A program made the translations under genes and the position numbers. A model generated the notes under the pieces. It ran no database searches and had not been told where the DNA came from. It worked only from the letters and a program-made list of their open reading frames with translations. Shown here piece by piece: positions 1-7,009 of a stretch of 64,000 nucleotides of DNA. Source of the stretch: CAVUCE01 sp963739985 (GTDB lineage Bacteria > Bacteroidota > Ignavibacteria > Ignavibacteriales > Ignavibacteriaceae); contig CAVUCE010000006.1 of the NCBI GenBank assembly GCA_963739985.1, forward strand, positions 62,001 through 126,000, in the 5' to 3' direction. Every line of letters starts with the position of its first letter. The stretch's first letter is position 1.

Positions 1-815
1 AAATAATACATATACGGCGAAGGATTTATAATTCGCAAAGCACGATATACATTTAGTGAATCACCTTTGAAATCGGATGAAAATCTTTTTGATAAAACTA
101 TCTGAAAAATATCGCCTTCTACAATATTATTTTTTCCGGCTTCTACTTGTTTATAAAATTCTTCGGGATCAAATAGTTCCTGGACTTCGCCATCAAGTTT
201 AAAATCGGAAGTATGATCAACCGGTTTTCTGAGATCGGCTTTTAGTTTTGCGATTTCATTTTTGGCATTTTTATAAGCTTCATCAAGATTTGTGTCTTTA
301 TCGATTGAAACGTTGGTTATTAAAATTATTTGATGTTTGAAATGATCGAAGGCGAGAATTGTATGATAGAGGCCAAAAATTGAATCAGGGTTTTGAGAAT
401 GATTAGAATTGAACTGAATTACATTTTCAATTAAGCCTACATTTTCATACCCGAGATATCCGACAATTCCTCCGGTGAAATCGGGCAGAGATCCGAGTTG
501 AGGCTGTTTCCGCTTACTGATTTCACTTCTTATATAATTGAAAATCGATTCCGTTATTTTCTTAGATTTACCGTCTCGCGTGAGAGTTATTTCTTTCCCG
601 GTATTTTTAATCGTTAGTTCCGGCGATTTCCCGATGAAAGAATATCTTGCCATTGAAGCAGAACCTTCTACGGATTCGAACAAGAAACTCTGTTCATCTT
701 TTTCCCGTATCTTCAAATAAGCTAAAACAGGCGTTAGTAAGTCAGCCGTAATAACTTCATAAACGGGAATCAAATTATATGTTTTTGCTAATTCTTTAAA
801 TTCTTCAATTTTCAT
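1..815 (-). CDS. trpE: Anthranilate synthase component I, N-terminal part (runs off the window)
   Basis: This is the first enzyme of tryptophan synthesis, making anthranilate from chorismate with ammonia from the TrpG subunit. About 271 codons are present of the roughly 490 usual for the family. Visible are the N-terminal block PVYEVITADLLTPVLAYLK, the FLFESVEG segment that forms the tryptophan feedback site in the family, RYSFIG, GGIVGYLGYE, and at the window edge the start of the chorismate-binding domain (EGDIFQIVLSKRF, YRALR, NPSPYMYY). The catalytic C-terminal half lies outside. The start at 815 sits 21 bases after the attenuator hairpin. The frame is continuous to the edge. Identity is secure; regulation is covered by the leader features upstream. 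Confidence 0.95.
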   Translation of the reverse strand, partial: MKIEEFKELAKTYNLIPVYEVITADLLTPVLAYLKIREKDEQSFLFESVEGSASMARYSFIGKSPELTIKNTGKEITLTRDGKSKKITESIFNYIRSEISKRKQPQLGSLPDFTGGIVGYLGYENVGLIENVIQFNSNHSQNPDSIFGLYHTILAFDHFKHQIILITNVSIDKDTNLDEAYKNAKNEIAKLKADLRKPVDHTSDFKLDGEVQELFDPEEFYKQVEAGKNNIVEGDIFQIVLSKRFSSDFKGDSLNVYRALRIINPSPYMYY

Positions 816-825
816 AATTCTTCCA

Positions 826-866
826 TAAAACAAAAAAACCCTTCCCAGTTAAACTGAGAAGGGTTT
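826..866 (-). terminator. trp attenuator terminator hairpin
   Basis: Read on the minus strand, AAACCCTTC (866-858) pairs with GAAGGGTTT (844-836), and the inner CAGT/ACTG bases continue the stem with a single U-G wobble. The RNA then runs into a U-rich tract (835-826). It lies between the leader peptide stop codon and the trpE start, so it is placed to stop transcription before trpE. Confidence 0.9.
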
Positions 867-881
867 CTTAAATAAAAATAT

Positions 882-897
882 TTCTCAATATCACTGG
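882..897 (-). promoter_or_regulatory. trp antiterminator arm (region 2)
   Basis: The RNA from 897 to 882 (CCAGTGATATTGAGAA) is complementary to the 5' arm and loop of the terminator at 860-845 (TTCTCAGTTTAACTGG), apart from a three-base internal loop with two mismatches and one G-U pair. The arm spans the leader stop codon. A ribosome stalled on the Trp codons upstream would leave it free to disrupt the terminator; a ribosome at the stop codon would mask it. The pairing is seen directly; the mechanism is inferred from classical trp attenuation. Confidence 0.85.
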
Positions 898-986
898 ATC
901 ACATTATCTGACGTACTAAACCACCACCAAAAATTTTGGCCGCTAAAATAATAATTGTGATAATATGTTCCAGAGATATTCTTCAT
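891..986 (-). CDS. trpL: trp leader peptide with three consecutive Trp codons
   Basis: A 31-codon frame reads from ATG at 986 to TGA at 893-891, starting MKNISGTYY and containing FWWWF at residues 19-23. It is followed by the antiterminator arm, the terminator and trpE. Three tandem Trp codons in a short frame before trpE are the hallmark of a ribosome-mediated attenuator. No Shine-Dalgarno sequence is visible, and the promoter puts the transcript start only about 7-8 bases before the ATG, so initiation may be almost leaderless. Confidence 0.88.
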   Translation of the reverse strand: MKNISGTYYHNYYFSGQNFWWWFSTSDNVIQ

Positions 987-999
987 AATTTGTGTTACA

Positions 1000-1027
1000 A
1001 ATATATTAGACTTTTTATTATTGTCAA
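1000..1027 (-). promoter_or_regulatory. Promoter of trpL-trpE
   Basis: On the minus strand TTGACA (1027-1022) is followed after 16 bases by TATATT (1005-1000). The same stretch also fits the Bacteroidota -33/-7 form, TTG-N19-TATATTTG (1027-1025 and 1005-998). Transcription should start near 993, just upstream of the leader ATG at 986. Confidence 0.75.
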
Positions 1028-1416
1028 TAACAAATACCGGTTTTTAACAAAAAGTTAATCTAAAACACCTGATTATTGAATAAATATTCGGAAAAGCTGC
1101 GCAGCATTTCAGCCTAAATTGTATTCATGATAAAAAATAACTGTAACTTAAAATACTAAAAGTCATTATTTCTTACTGAAAAATGTTGGAACTTTAATTT
1201 AATTTGTGAGAAATATATTAAATACATAAAAATGCAAATGTTAAAAGAACACTACTAGCATTCAGAAAAACAAAATTCTTGTAATTAAGCCGGAAAGAAC
1301 TTTTGAGCAACCCTAAAATATAGACATAAATAATCGTTGATATTTCTTCATTCCTTGAAATAGTAAAATAATTCTCTGTATATTTAAATGATAAATTAAA
1401 AACATTATGAAGATTC
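1028..1416. other. Intergenic region, no gene seen
   Basis: This lies between the divergent trp promoter and panD. It is very AT-rich, with frequent stops in all frames and no convincing coding, RNA or repeat signal. It must hold the panD promoter; a TATATTTA at 1380-1387 is the only weak candidate and it lacks a well-spaced upstream TTG. Confidence 0.5.
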
Positions 1417-1774
1417 ATGACACGAGAAATGTTCAAATCGAAAATACACCGGGCAACGGTAACGATGGCGGAATTGTATTACGAAGGAAGTATAACAATT
1501 GATAAAGATCTTTTAGACGAAGCAGATATTTTACCACATGAAAAAGTTCAAGTAGTAAATGTGAACACCGGAACTCGTTTAGAAACTTATACATTAGAAG
1601 GTCCTGCAGGTAGCGGAATGATTTGTTTAAATGGTCCGGCTGCAAGATTAGGAACTGTTGGCGACGAAGTAATTATAATTACTTACAGCTCATTTGACTG
1701 AAGAAGAAGCAAAAAAGCACAAACCGAGAGTTGTTCTCGTCGATAAAGAGAATAAAGTAAAACAAATTTTGTGA
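1417..1774 (+). CDS. panD: Aspartate 1-decarboxylase, with one apparent frameshift
   Basis: The enzyme makes beta-alanine from L-aspartate for pantothenate and CoA synthesis. It is a pyruvoyl enzyme activated by self-cleavage at a Gly-Ser bond; here the bond is in YYEGSITID (residues 21-29). KSKIHRATVT and the GPAGSGMICLNGPAA block are typical. The frame is broken near 1693-1695: one extra T makes a premature TGA at 1699. Without it, the next frame continues LTEEEAKKHKPRVVLVDK to TGA at 1774, giving 118 residues, the normal family length. The start at 1417 aligns with the usual M-x-R/T-x-M N-terminus. Sequencing error is more likely than loss of function. Confidence 0.9.
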
Positions 1775-1812
1775 CGGAATATAACTGAACGTACTGCTTC
1801 AATTTTACTTCA

Positions 1813-1841
1813 TTGATTTTATTAAGTGATTTATTTATTAT
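1813..1841 (+). promoter_or_regulatory. Possible promoter of the 1870 gene
   Basis: TTGATT (1813-1818) is followed after 17 bases by TATTAT (1836-1841), about 28 bases upstream of the ATG. It matches the spacing of the better promoters in this window but the -10 box is not ideal. Confidence 0.45.
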
Positions 1842-1869
1842 TAAATACACTTAAAATGTAGGGTTAATT

Positions 1870-2382
1870 ATGAAAAAGTTATTGATGATTTTCGTATTGG
1901 GGTTAACAATTTCAACTTTTGCGCAGTATAAAAATCCCGGATTTCCAACTGAAACCGTTAAGGATGGAATTATATCTCAAAATTCAAATAATTTATTCGG
2001 ATTTATAAATCCAAATAACTTTTTTATGAAGCAATCTTATAGTTTATCATATTCCACATTCGGGAGCCAGGGTCTTGCAATGGGAGTTTATACAAATAGT
2101 ATGATGTATAAGTTCAGCAACGATTTTAATGTTCAACTGGATGCAAGTTTTATACATTCGCCATACAATACGCTGGGTAAAAATTTTACAAACAGCATCA
2201 ACGGTTTTTATATAAGTAAAGCTGCATTGAATTATAGGCCGTGGAAAGATGTTTCTATTTCAGTTCAGTATAGAAATGTTCCGATGAGTTTTTACCAAGG
2301 ATATTATGGCGGATACTATAACGGTTTTAATAATGGATTTTATGGCTTCGATAATTACGATGCTTTTCCGGGTCAGGATTAA
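1870..2382 (+). CDS. Secreted or outer-membrane protein of unknown function
   Basis: I do not recognise the family. The 170-residue product has a clear signal peptide (MKKLLMIFVLGLTISTFAQ, cleavage about residue 19). The rest alternates polar and hydrophobic residues with many aromatics, as in short outer-membrane beta structures. The tail is rich in Gly, Tyr, Phe and Asn (GYYGGYYNGFNNGFYGF). It stands alone between panD and the LytR_C gene with its own likely promoter. Small proteins of this kind, ending in a Gly/Tyr/Phe-rich tail, are common near the envelope in Bacteroidota relatives, but no role can be assigned. Confidence 0.75.
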   Translation: MKKLLMIFVLGLTISTFAQYKNPGFPTETVKDGIISQNSNNLFGFINPNNFFMKQSYSLSYSTFGSQGLAMGVYTNSMMYKFSNDFNVQLDASFIHSPYNTLGKNFTNSINGFYISKAALNYRPWKDVSISVQYRNVPMSFYQGYYGGYYNGFNNGFYGFDNYDAFPGQD

Positions 2383-2427
2383 TTTTCTGAAGAATTTTTA
2401 TTTACATTTTGAATCGAGTATTATTAC

Positions 2428-2925
2428 GTGAAGGGAAAACATCACTCAGAAGATCTTCAAAATAATAAAATTCCCCGAAACACTTCTTCAAATCTATTTT
2501 TAAATATTATTATATTTTTACTCGTCGTTCTAATCATTTTTCTAGGATATTCATTAATTCATAAAATTGATTTTAACGGCAAAAATGATTCGGACTTAGT
2601 TAAGGAGAACGCTTTATCTTTAACACAAGTAGAAGTTATGAACGGATGCGGTGTTTCAGGTGTTGCAGATAAGTTCACTTCTTATTTAAGACAAAAGGGT
2701 TTTGATGTTGTACAAATTGGGAATTATATTTCTTTTGATATTGAAAAAAGTATGGTAATTGATAGAACAGGTAATATGAAAAAAGCACTTCATGTAGCGG
2801 ATGTTCTTGGTATAAATCATAAAAATGTCATACAGCAAAAAAACAAAGATTACTTCCTGGATGTTTCGATTGTAATCGGCAAAGATTTCAATCAACTTAA
2901 ACCGGAATTAGAAAAAAAAGAATAA
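2428..2925 (+). CDS. Membrane-anchored LytR C-terminal domain protein
   Basis: The 165-residue protein has one membrane segment (about residues 24-45, LFLNIIIFLLVVLIIFLGYS) and a periplasmic LytR_C-type domain: VEVMNGCGVSGVADKFTSYL followed by a G-F-D-V pattern and a C-terminal DVSIVIGKD strand. In LytR/CpsA/Psr proteins this domain follows the catalytic part, which is absent here, so a cell-wall or envelope role is inferred only. The start is GTG at 2428; no ATG fits. It is 17 bases before rsfS and probably co-transcribed with rsfS and argS. Confidence 0.75.
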   Translation: MKGKHHSEDLQNNKIPRNTSSNLFLNIIIFLLVVLIIFLGYSLIHKIDFNGKNDSDLVKENALSLTQVEVMNGCGVSGVADKFTSYLRQKGFDVVQIGNYISFDIEKSMVIDRTGNMKKALHVADVLGINHKNVIQQKNKDYFLDVSIVIGKDFNQLKPELEKKE

Positions 2926-2942
2926 TTACGAAAGGGTAACAT

Positions 2943-3353
2943 TTGAATTCGAAAGACTTAGCAAACAATATCACCGATCTTATTTTTAATAAAAAAGGCT
3001 TCGATGTAAAAATTTTAGATTTAAAGAGCTTAACTACTTTTGCAGATTATTTTGTTATTTGCTCGGCGGATTCCGATACTCAAGTAAAAGCTATTGCTGA
3101 TGAAGTTGATAAATCACTTCGAGATGAAGGAATAAAAAGCTGGCATAGAGAAGGTTATAAAGCATTATCATGGGTACTTTTGGATTATGTTGATGTTGTA
3201 GTTCACGTTTTTAAGAAGGACGCGCGTGAATTTTATAATCTCGAAAAACTTTGGGGAGATGCTCCAATCACCGAAGTTAATGATCCGGCTGAAAAACCTA
3301 AAGTTGCTGAAAAAAGAAAACCCGGTAGACCTAGAAAAACAAAAGCCGAATAA
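2943..3353 (+). CDS. rsfS: Ribosomal silencing factor RsfS (Iojap family)
   Basis: RsfS binds protein L14 of the large ribosomal subunit and blocks subunit joining when nutrients are short. The core (residues 1-110) is typical: LKSLTTFADYFVICSADSDT, then WHREGYKALSWVLLDYVDVV and VHVFKKDAREFYNLEKLWGDA. The start is TTG at 2943 with AAAGGG seven bases upstream. Residues 116-136 form a basic tail, AEKRKPGRPRKTKAE, with an AT-hook-like GRPR core, longer than the usual 105-120 residues. The gene sits just upstream of argS. Confidence 0.93.
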   Translation: MNSKDLANNITDLIFNKKGFDVKILDLKSLTTFADYFVICSADSDTQVKAIADEVDKSLRDEGIKSWHREGYKALSWVLLDYVDVVVHVFKKDAREFYNLEKLWGDAPITEVNDPAEKPKVAEKRKPGRPRKTKAE

Positions 3354-3397
3354 ACAAAAAATTTAATAAACAATATTTAATACTTACGGATTAGATC

Positions 3398-5026
3398 TTG
3401 AAAGAATACTTATACTCTCTTTTTGAAAAGGCAGCAGAAAAGTTAGAATCTCTCAAAGAAATTAGAATTTCGTTTGACATACCAAAGATTGCGGAGCATG
3501 GAGATTTATCCTCGAATGCGGCGATGCTTCTGACAAAAAAACTTAAAAAAAATCCAAGACAAATTGCGCAGGAAATACTTGATGTTCTGGAAATAGATGA
3601 TAGTATAATCAATAAAACTGAAATTGCGGGTCCAGGATTTATAAATTTTTTCTTTACTCCATTATTTATTGCCAAAATAACTGAAGAGATTTTAGATAAA
3701 AAAGAAGCCTACGGTAAATCTGATAAATATTCCGGCAAGAAAGCAAATGTGGAATTTGTTTCTGCAAATCCAACAGGACCATTAACGGTTGGACATGGAA
3801 GAAATGCTGTTGTCGGTGACACAGTTGCAAATCTTTTAGAATGGGTTGGTTATAAAGTCGATAGAGAGTATTATTTTAATAACGCAGGCAGACAAATGCG
3901 CGTTCTTGGTGATTCTGTTAAGTTACGTTATTTGGAATTGCTCGGTGAGAAAATAGATTTTCCGTCTGATTATTATCAAGGTGCGTACATAAAAGATATT
4001 GCACAAAGTTTAATTGATGAACACGGCGATAAATTAAAAGCTGAGAATCCCGAGGGAATATTTAAGGACAAAGCTGAAAGCGAAATTTTTGAAGATATTA
4101 AAAATTCTCTCGGTAAACTAAAAATTCATCATAAAATATTTTTTAACGAGAATTCGCTTTATCAAGAAGGTAAGATTAAAAATCTTTTAGAAACTTTTAA
4201 AGAAAAAGATCTTTCTTACGAAAAAGATAACGCAACCTGGTTGAAGCTTTCCGAAATGGGAAATGACCAGGATAAAGTAATTGTTAAATCTACCGGCGAA
4301 CCGACTTATCGTTTACCGGATATTGCGTATCATACTACAAAATATGAGCGTGGTTATGATTTAATTGTTGATCTTTTCGGTTCTGATCACAACGCAACTT
4401 ATCCTGATGTTCTCGCCGGCCTAAAAGCTCTCGGCAAAGATCCAGAACAAGTAAAAGTTTTGATTCATCAGTTTGTTACAATTATGGAAAACGGGGAAGT
4501 TGTTAAAATGTCGACCCGTAAAGCTAATTACATAACTTTAGACGAACTCGTTGATGAAGTCGGAAGCGATGTTGTACGCTATTTCTTTAATATGCGAAAT
4601 ATAACTACGCATATGAATTTTGATCTGGCTCTCGCAAAAAAGCAATCTGATGAAAATCCCGTATTTTATCTTCAATATGCTCACGCAAGAATTTGCTCAA
4701 TTTTAAAAATGATTGAAGCCGAAAGTTTGGTGGCTTCAACAGGTAATTTAGATTTGCTTGTCTCAAACGAAGAGCAGCAATTATTAAGAACCCTCCACAA
4801 ATTTAAAGATGAAATTTTATCAAGCGCTGAATTTTTTGAAACGCATCGTATATGCGGATATCTAGAAGAGCTTGCTGCTGCGTTTCATAAATTTTATACA
4901 TTCTGCAGAATATTGGGAACCGAGAAAAAATTAGCAGAAGCCAGAATTGCTTTGGCTTTGGCTACTAAAATTGTAATCAAAAACGGTTTAAGTATTCTTG
5001 GTGTGAATGCGCCGGAAAGAATGTAA
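3398..5026 (+). CDS. argS: Arginyl-tRNA synthetase
   Basis: This class I synthetase charges tRNA-Arg in the cytoplasm. The 542 residues contain, in order, the N-terminal Add-1 domain, the ATP-binding HIGH-type motif in NPTGPLTVGHGRN (about 124-136), the catalytic core with LIVDLFGSDHNATYPDV, the KMSKS-type loop as VKMSTRKAN (about residue 370) and the C-terminal DALR anticodon-binding domain ending at NAPERM. Length is normal. The start is TTG at 3398, chosen because MKEYLYSLF aligns with the family N-terminus and no ATG is near. It follows rsfS by 44 bases. Confidence 0.97.
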   Translation: MKEYLYSLFEKAAEKLESLKEIRISFDIPKIAEHGDLSSNAAMLLTKKLKKNPRQIAQEILDVLEIDDSIINKTEIAGPGFINFFFTPLFIAKITEEILDKKEAYGKSDKYSGKKANVEFVSANPTGPLTVGHGRNAVVGDTVANLLEWVGYKVDREYYFNNAGRQMRVLGDSVKLRYLELLGEKIDFPSDYYQGAYIKDIAQSLIDEHGDKLKAENPEGIFKDKAESEIFEDIKNSLGKLKIHHKIFFNENSLYQEGKIKNLLETFKEKDLSYEKDNATWLKLSEMGNDQDKVIVKSTGEPTYRLPDIAYHTTKYERGYDLIVDLFGSDHNATYPDVLAGLKALGKDPEQVKVLIHQFVTIMENGEVVKMSTRKANYITLDELVDEVGSDVVRYFFNMRNITTHMNFDLALAKKQSDENPVFYLQYAHARICSILKMIEAESLVASTGNLDLLVSNEEQQLLRTLHKFKDEILSSAEFFETHRICGYLEELAAAFHKFYTFCRILGTEKKLAEARIALALATKIVIKNGLSILGVNAPERM

Positions 5027-5179
5027 GAAAGTGATTTTGCCAAATAAGAATCAAAACTAATTGCATTTGGAATCTTAGTCTGGTTGTTTCCTCCGGACTT
5101 AGAATGGCTCAATATCACCTATGGTCATTCTGAGGAAGTCCTAATGACTGAAGAATCTATTATAAATAAATGAATTTAA

Positions 5180-5884
5180 TTAGTCCGCAATAGCAACGGA
5201 GCAAGCATAAACCTTATTAGCTCCGGCTTCTAATAAAGTTCTTCCGCATTCTGTAACAGTCGCCCCGGTGGTTATAACATCATCAACCAGCAATAAATTT
5301 TTACCAATTACTTTTTTTGCTCTCGAAGTCTTAAATGCATTCCTCATATTTTCTTTCCGTTCTTCAAGATTCATTTTAGTCTGAGATTGTGTGAACTTCT
5401 TTCTTTTAAGCAAATTCGATTTAGCAGGAACTTTGGAATAAAGACTTATTCCTTTTGCGATATACAAAGCCTGGTTATAACCTCTAATTGCTTTTTTCAA
5501 AGGATGAAGAGGAATTGGAATTACGAAATCAATTTCCCATTGAGATATACTTGAAGCTAGATTTTCCGCTGCAAGTTTGCCCAAAAATTTTCCGGATTGG
5601 AATCTCTGATTATATTTTAAGGAATGAATAATATGTTGAAGCGCTCTGTCTTTCTCGAAAACAAAAGGTGAGTTAAAGTCTGAGATTATTTTTTCTCTTG
5701 AAAATTTTCTTCGAAACTCATCTTCTATTCTTGATTTATCAGCAAGTTTAATTTGAGTAAGACAATTTTTACATACTACTTCTTCATTTGTGCGCAGTTT
5801 TGTTTTACAAGAAGGGCAAAATCTTGGAAGTGCGAAATCAAATATTTCTGTAAGTAGTTTCAATTTACTTTGAAAAATTAACAA
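5180..5884 (-). CDS. comF: ComF-family phosphoribosyltransferase-like protein
   Basis: The 234-residue protein has the ComFC layout: an N-terminal zinc ribbon (CPSCKTKL and CKNCL, about residues 23-45) and a C-terminal PRTase fold with the PRPP-binding loop LLLVDDVITTGATV. The block PIPLHPLKKAIRGYNQALYI is typical. In Gram-positive bacteria ComFC is needed for DNA uptake; in other lineages its role is uncertain. It stands alone on the minus strand, with a 241-base gap containing no recognised feature separating it from the toxin-antitoxin pair. Confidence 0.88.
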   Translation of the reverse strand: MLIFQSKLKLLTEIFDFALPRFCPSCKTKLRTNEEVVCKNCLTQIKLADKSRIEDEFRRKFSREKIISDFNSPFVFEKDRALQHIIHSLKYNQRFQSGKFLGKLAAENLASSISQWEIDFVIPIPLHPLKKAIRGYNQALYIAKGISLYSKVPAKSNLLKRKKFTQSQTKMNLEERKENMRNAFKTSRAKKVIGKNLLLVDDVITTGATVTECGRTLLEAGANKVYACSVAIAD

Positions 5885-6125
5885 TTAAGAATTTTTAATT
5901 AAAAATTATACATTAAATTATTGATTATATCTGCACTGCAACTAACCGCCACGCATAATTGAAGCGCTTTTTGAAAGACAATACTTATTAATATAGCAAA
6001 AAGTGCTTTTGGCATGTTTGTTTATTAGAATTTCAATTTAGGACAAAAACAATTAATTATTTTAACAAAACCTAATAATCTAATTTTTGCTGCTAGAATC
6101 TGTACAGTAGAATTAGCTCTGCCCA

Positions 6126-6449
6126 TTATCTTAGAAATCTTTCTTGTAGCAATTTCTGAATATCTCTTCTTCCATCTATGATACAAAAAATGAAAACTTC
6201 TTTTTTTATTATTCTGTAAATTATTCTATAAGGCTTGCAGTGTATTTCTAAGAAGTCGCTTACTTCTAATAAATCTAACTCGAGTGGAATGCGTCCTCTT
6301 TCCGGGAATTCTTGAAGTAACAAACATTTCTCTCTTAACTCTGAATATAATTTTTCAGCATTATCTTCTGAATCATTTAAGAAAACATATTTGTAAATAT
6401 CTAGTAAGTCTTCTTCTGCATCTGAGACAAAATTAACTCTGTATTTCAT
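6126..6449 (-). CDS. ParE/RelE-superfamily toxin
   Basis: The likely 107-residue toxin starts MKYRVNFVSDAEEDLLDIYKY and keeps the ParE-type pattern: LLQEFPERGRIPLE in the middle and YRIIYRIIKKEVFIFCIIDGRRD at the end. ParE members poison gyrase, RelE members cut mRNA on the ribosome; which applies cannot be told from sequence alone. I chose the ATG at 6449 rather than one seven codons upstream because the protein then starts at the family N-terminus. It overlaps the antitoxin gene by 17 bases, the usual coupling in type II pairs. Confidence 0.85.
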   Translation of the reverse strand: MKYRVNFVSDAEEDLLDIYKYVFLNDSEDNAEKLYSELREKCLLLQEFPERGRIPLELDLLEVSDFLEIHCKPYRIIYRIIKKEVFIFCIIDGRRDIQKLLQERFLR

Positions 6450-6735
6450 TTTGTCCCCGTTTGAACTCATCTATCTTTTTTCTTACGTCTTTAAAGGTTT
6501 TATCGAGGGTTTTATAATTTCCTTTCTGTAGATTCTTTCCACTTAAAGCAAGTAGTTTTAATAATGCAATTGCTTCTTGGGTCTGTTCATAAACTTTTAC
6601 ATCTTGAAGCACTACTTTTGCTTCTCCGTTGTGAGTGATTATCATTGTCTTTTGATTCTCTGAAACATCTCTCACAACTTCAGATGCATGGGTTTTTAAG
6701 TAGCTTATTGGTTTTATTGCTTCACTGAATTTCAT
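6433..6735 (-). CDS. Phd/YefM-family antitoxin
   Basis: The 100-residue protein has the Phd/YefM N-terminal DNA-binding domain: SEAIKPISYLKTHASEVVRDV, then TMIITHNGEAKVVLQDVKVYE. The C-terminal tail is charged and would wrap the toxin. An AGGGA sequence precedes the ATG. It is the first gene of the pair and, as in the family, should repress its own promoter together with the toxin; repeats at the promoter upstream fit this. Confidence 0.88.
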   Translation of the reverse strand: MKFSEAIKPISYLKTHASEVVRDVSENQKTMIITHNGEAKVVLQDVKVYEQTQEAIALLKLLALSGKNLQKGNYKTLDKTFKDVRKKIDEFKRGQNEIQS

Positions 6736-6754
6736 ATTTGTTCCCTAATTATTA

Positions 6755-6792
6755 TTAGACTATAATATAGACCATTACTTAGTCTTATTCAA
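6755..6792 (-). promoter_or_regulatory. Promoter and likely operator of the toxin-antitoxin pair
   Basis: On the minus strand TTGAAT (6792-6787) and TATATT (6769-6764) are 17 bases apart, with the ATG at 6735. Short repeated words cover it: TTAGAC at 6755-6760, TAGAC at 6768-6772 and its inverse TTAGTCT at 6779-6785. Such repeats over the -10 box suit autoregulation by the antitoxin. Confidence 0.6.
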
Positions 6793-7009
6793 TAATTCAA
6801 TTTCTGTCTCTTGATTTTAAATTAAGTCTTATATTTTAATAACGCAAAGAAAAATAACTACTCACTTCCTTCGCCAAACAGATTTCTCTTTTTCGTTAAT
6901 ATACAGTGATTAAAAAATTCGCCCGGTATAGTTTTGGACGAATTTCTTTTAAGTACCAACTTTTTTATTCTTTTTTGAAAAAACGGAAGGAAATTTAGAA
7001 ATATTTATG

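Noticed and set aside
538..720. A 60-codon plus-strand frame over trpE
   Set aside because: It lies antisense to the well-supported trpE frame and has no family features; it is a shadow.
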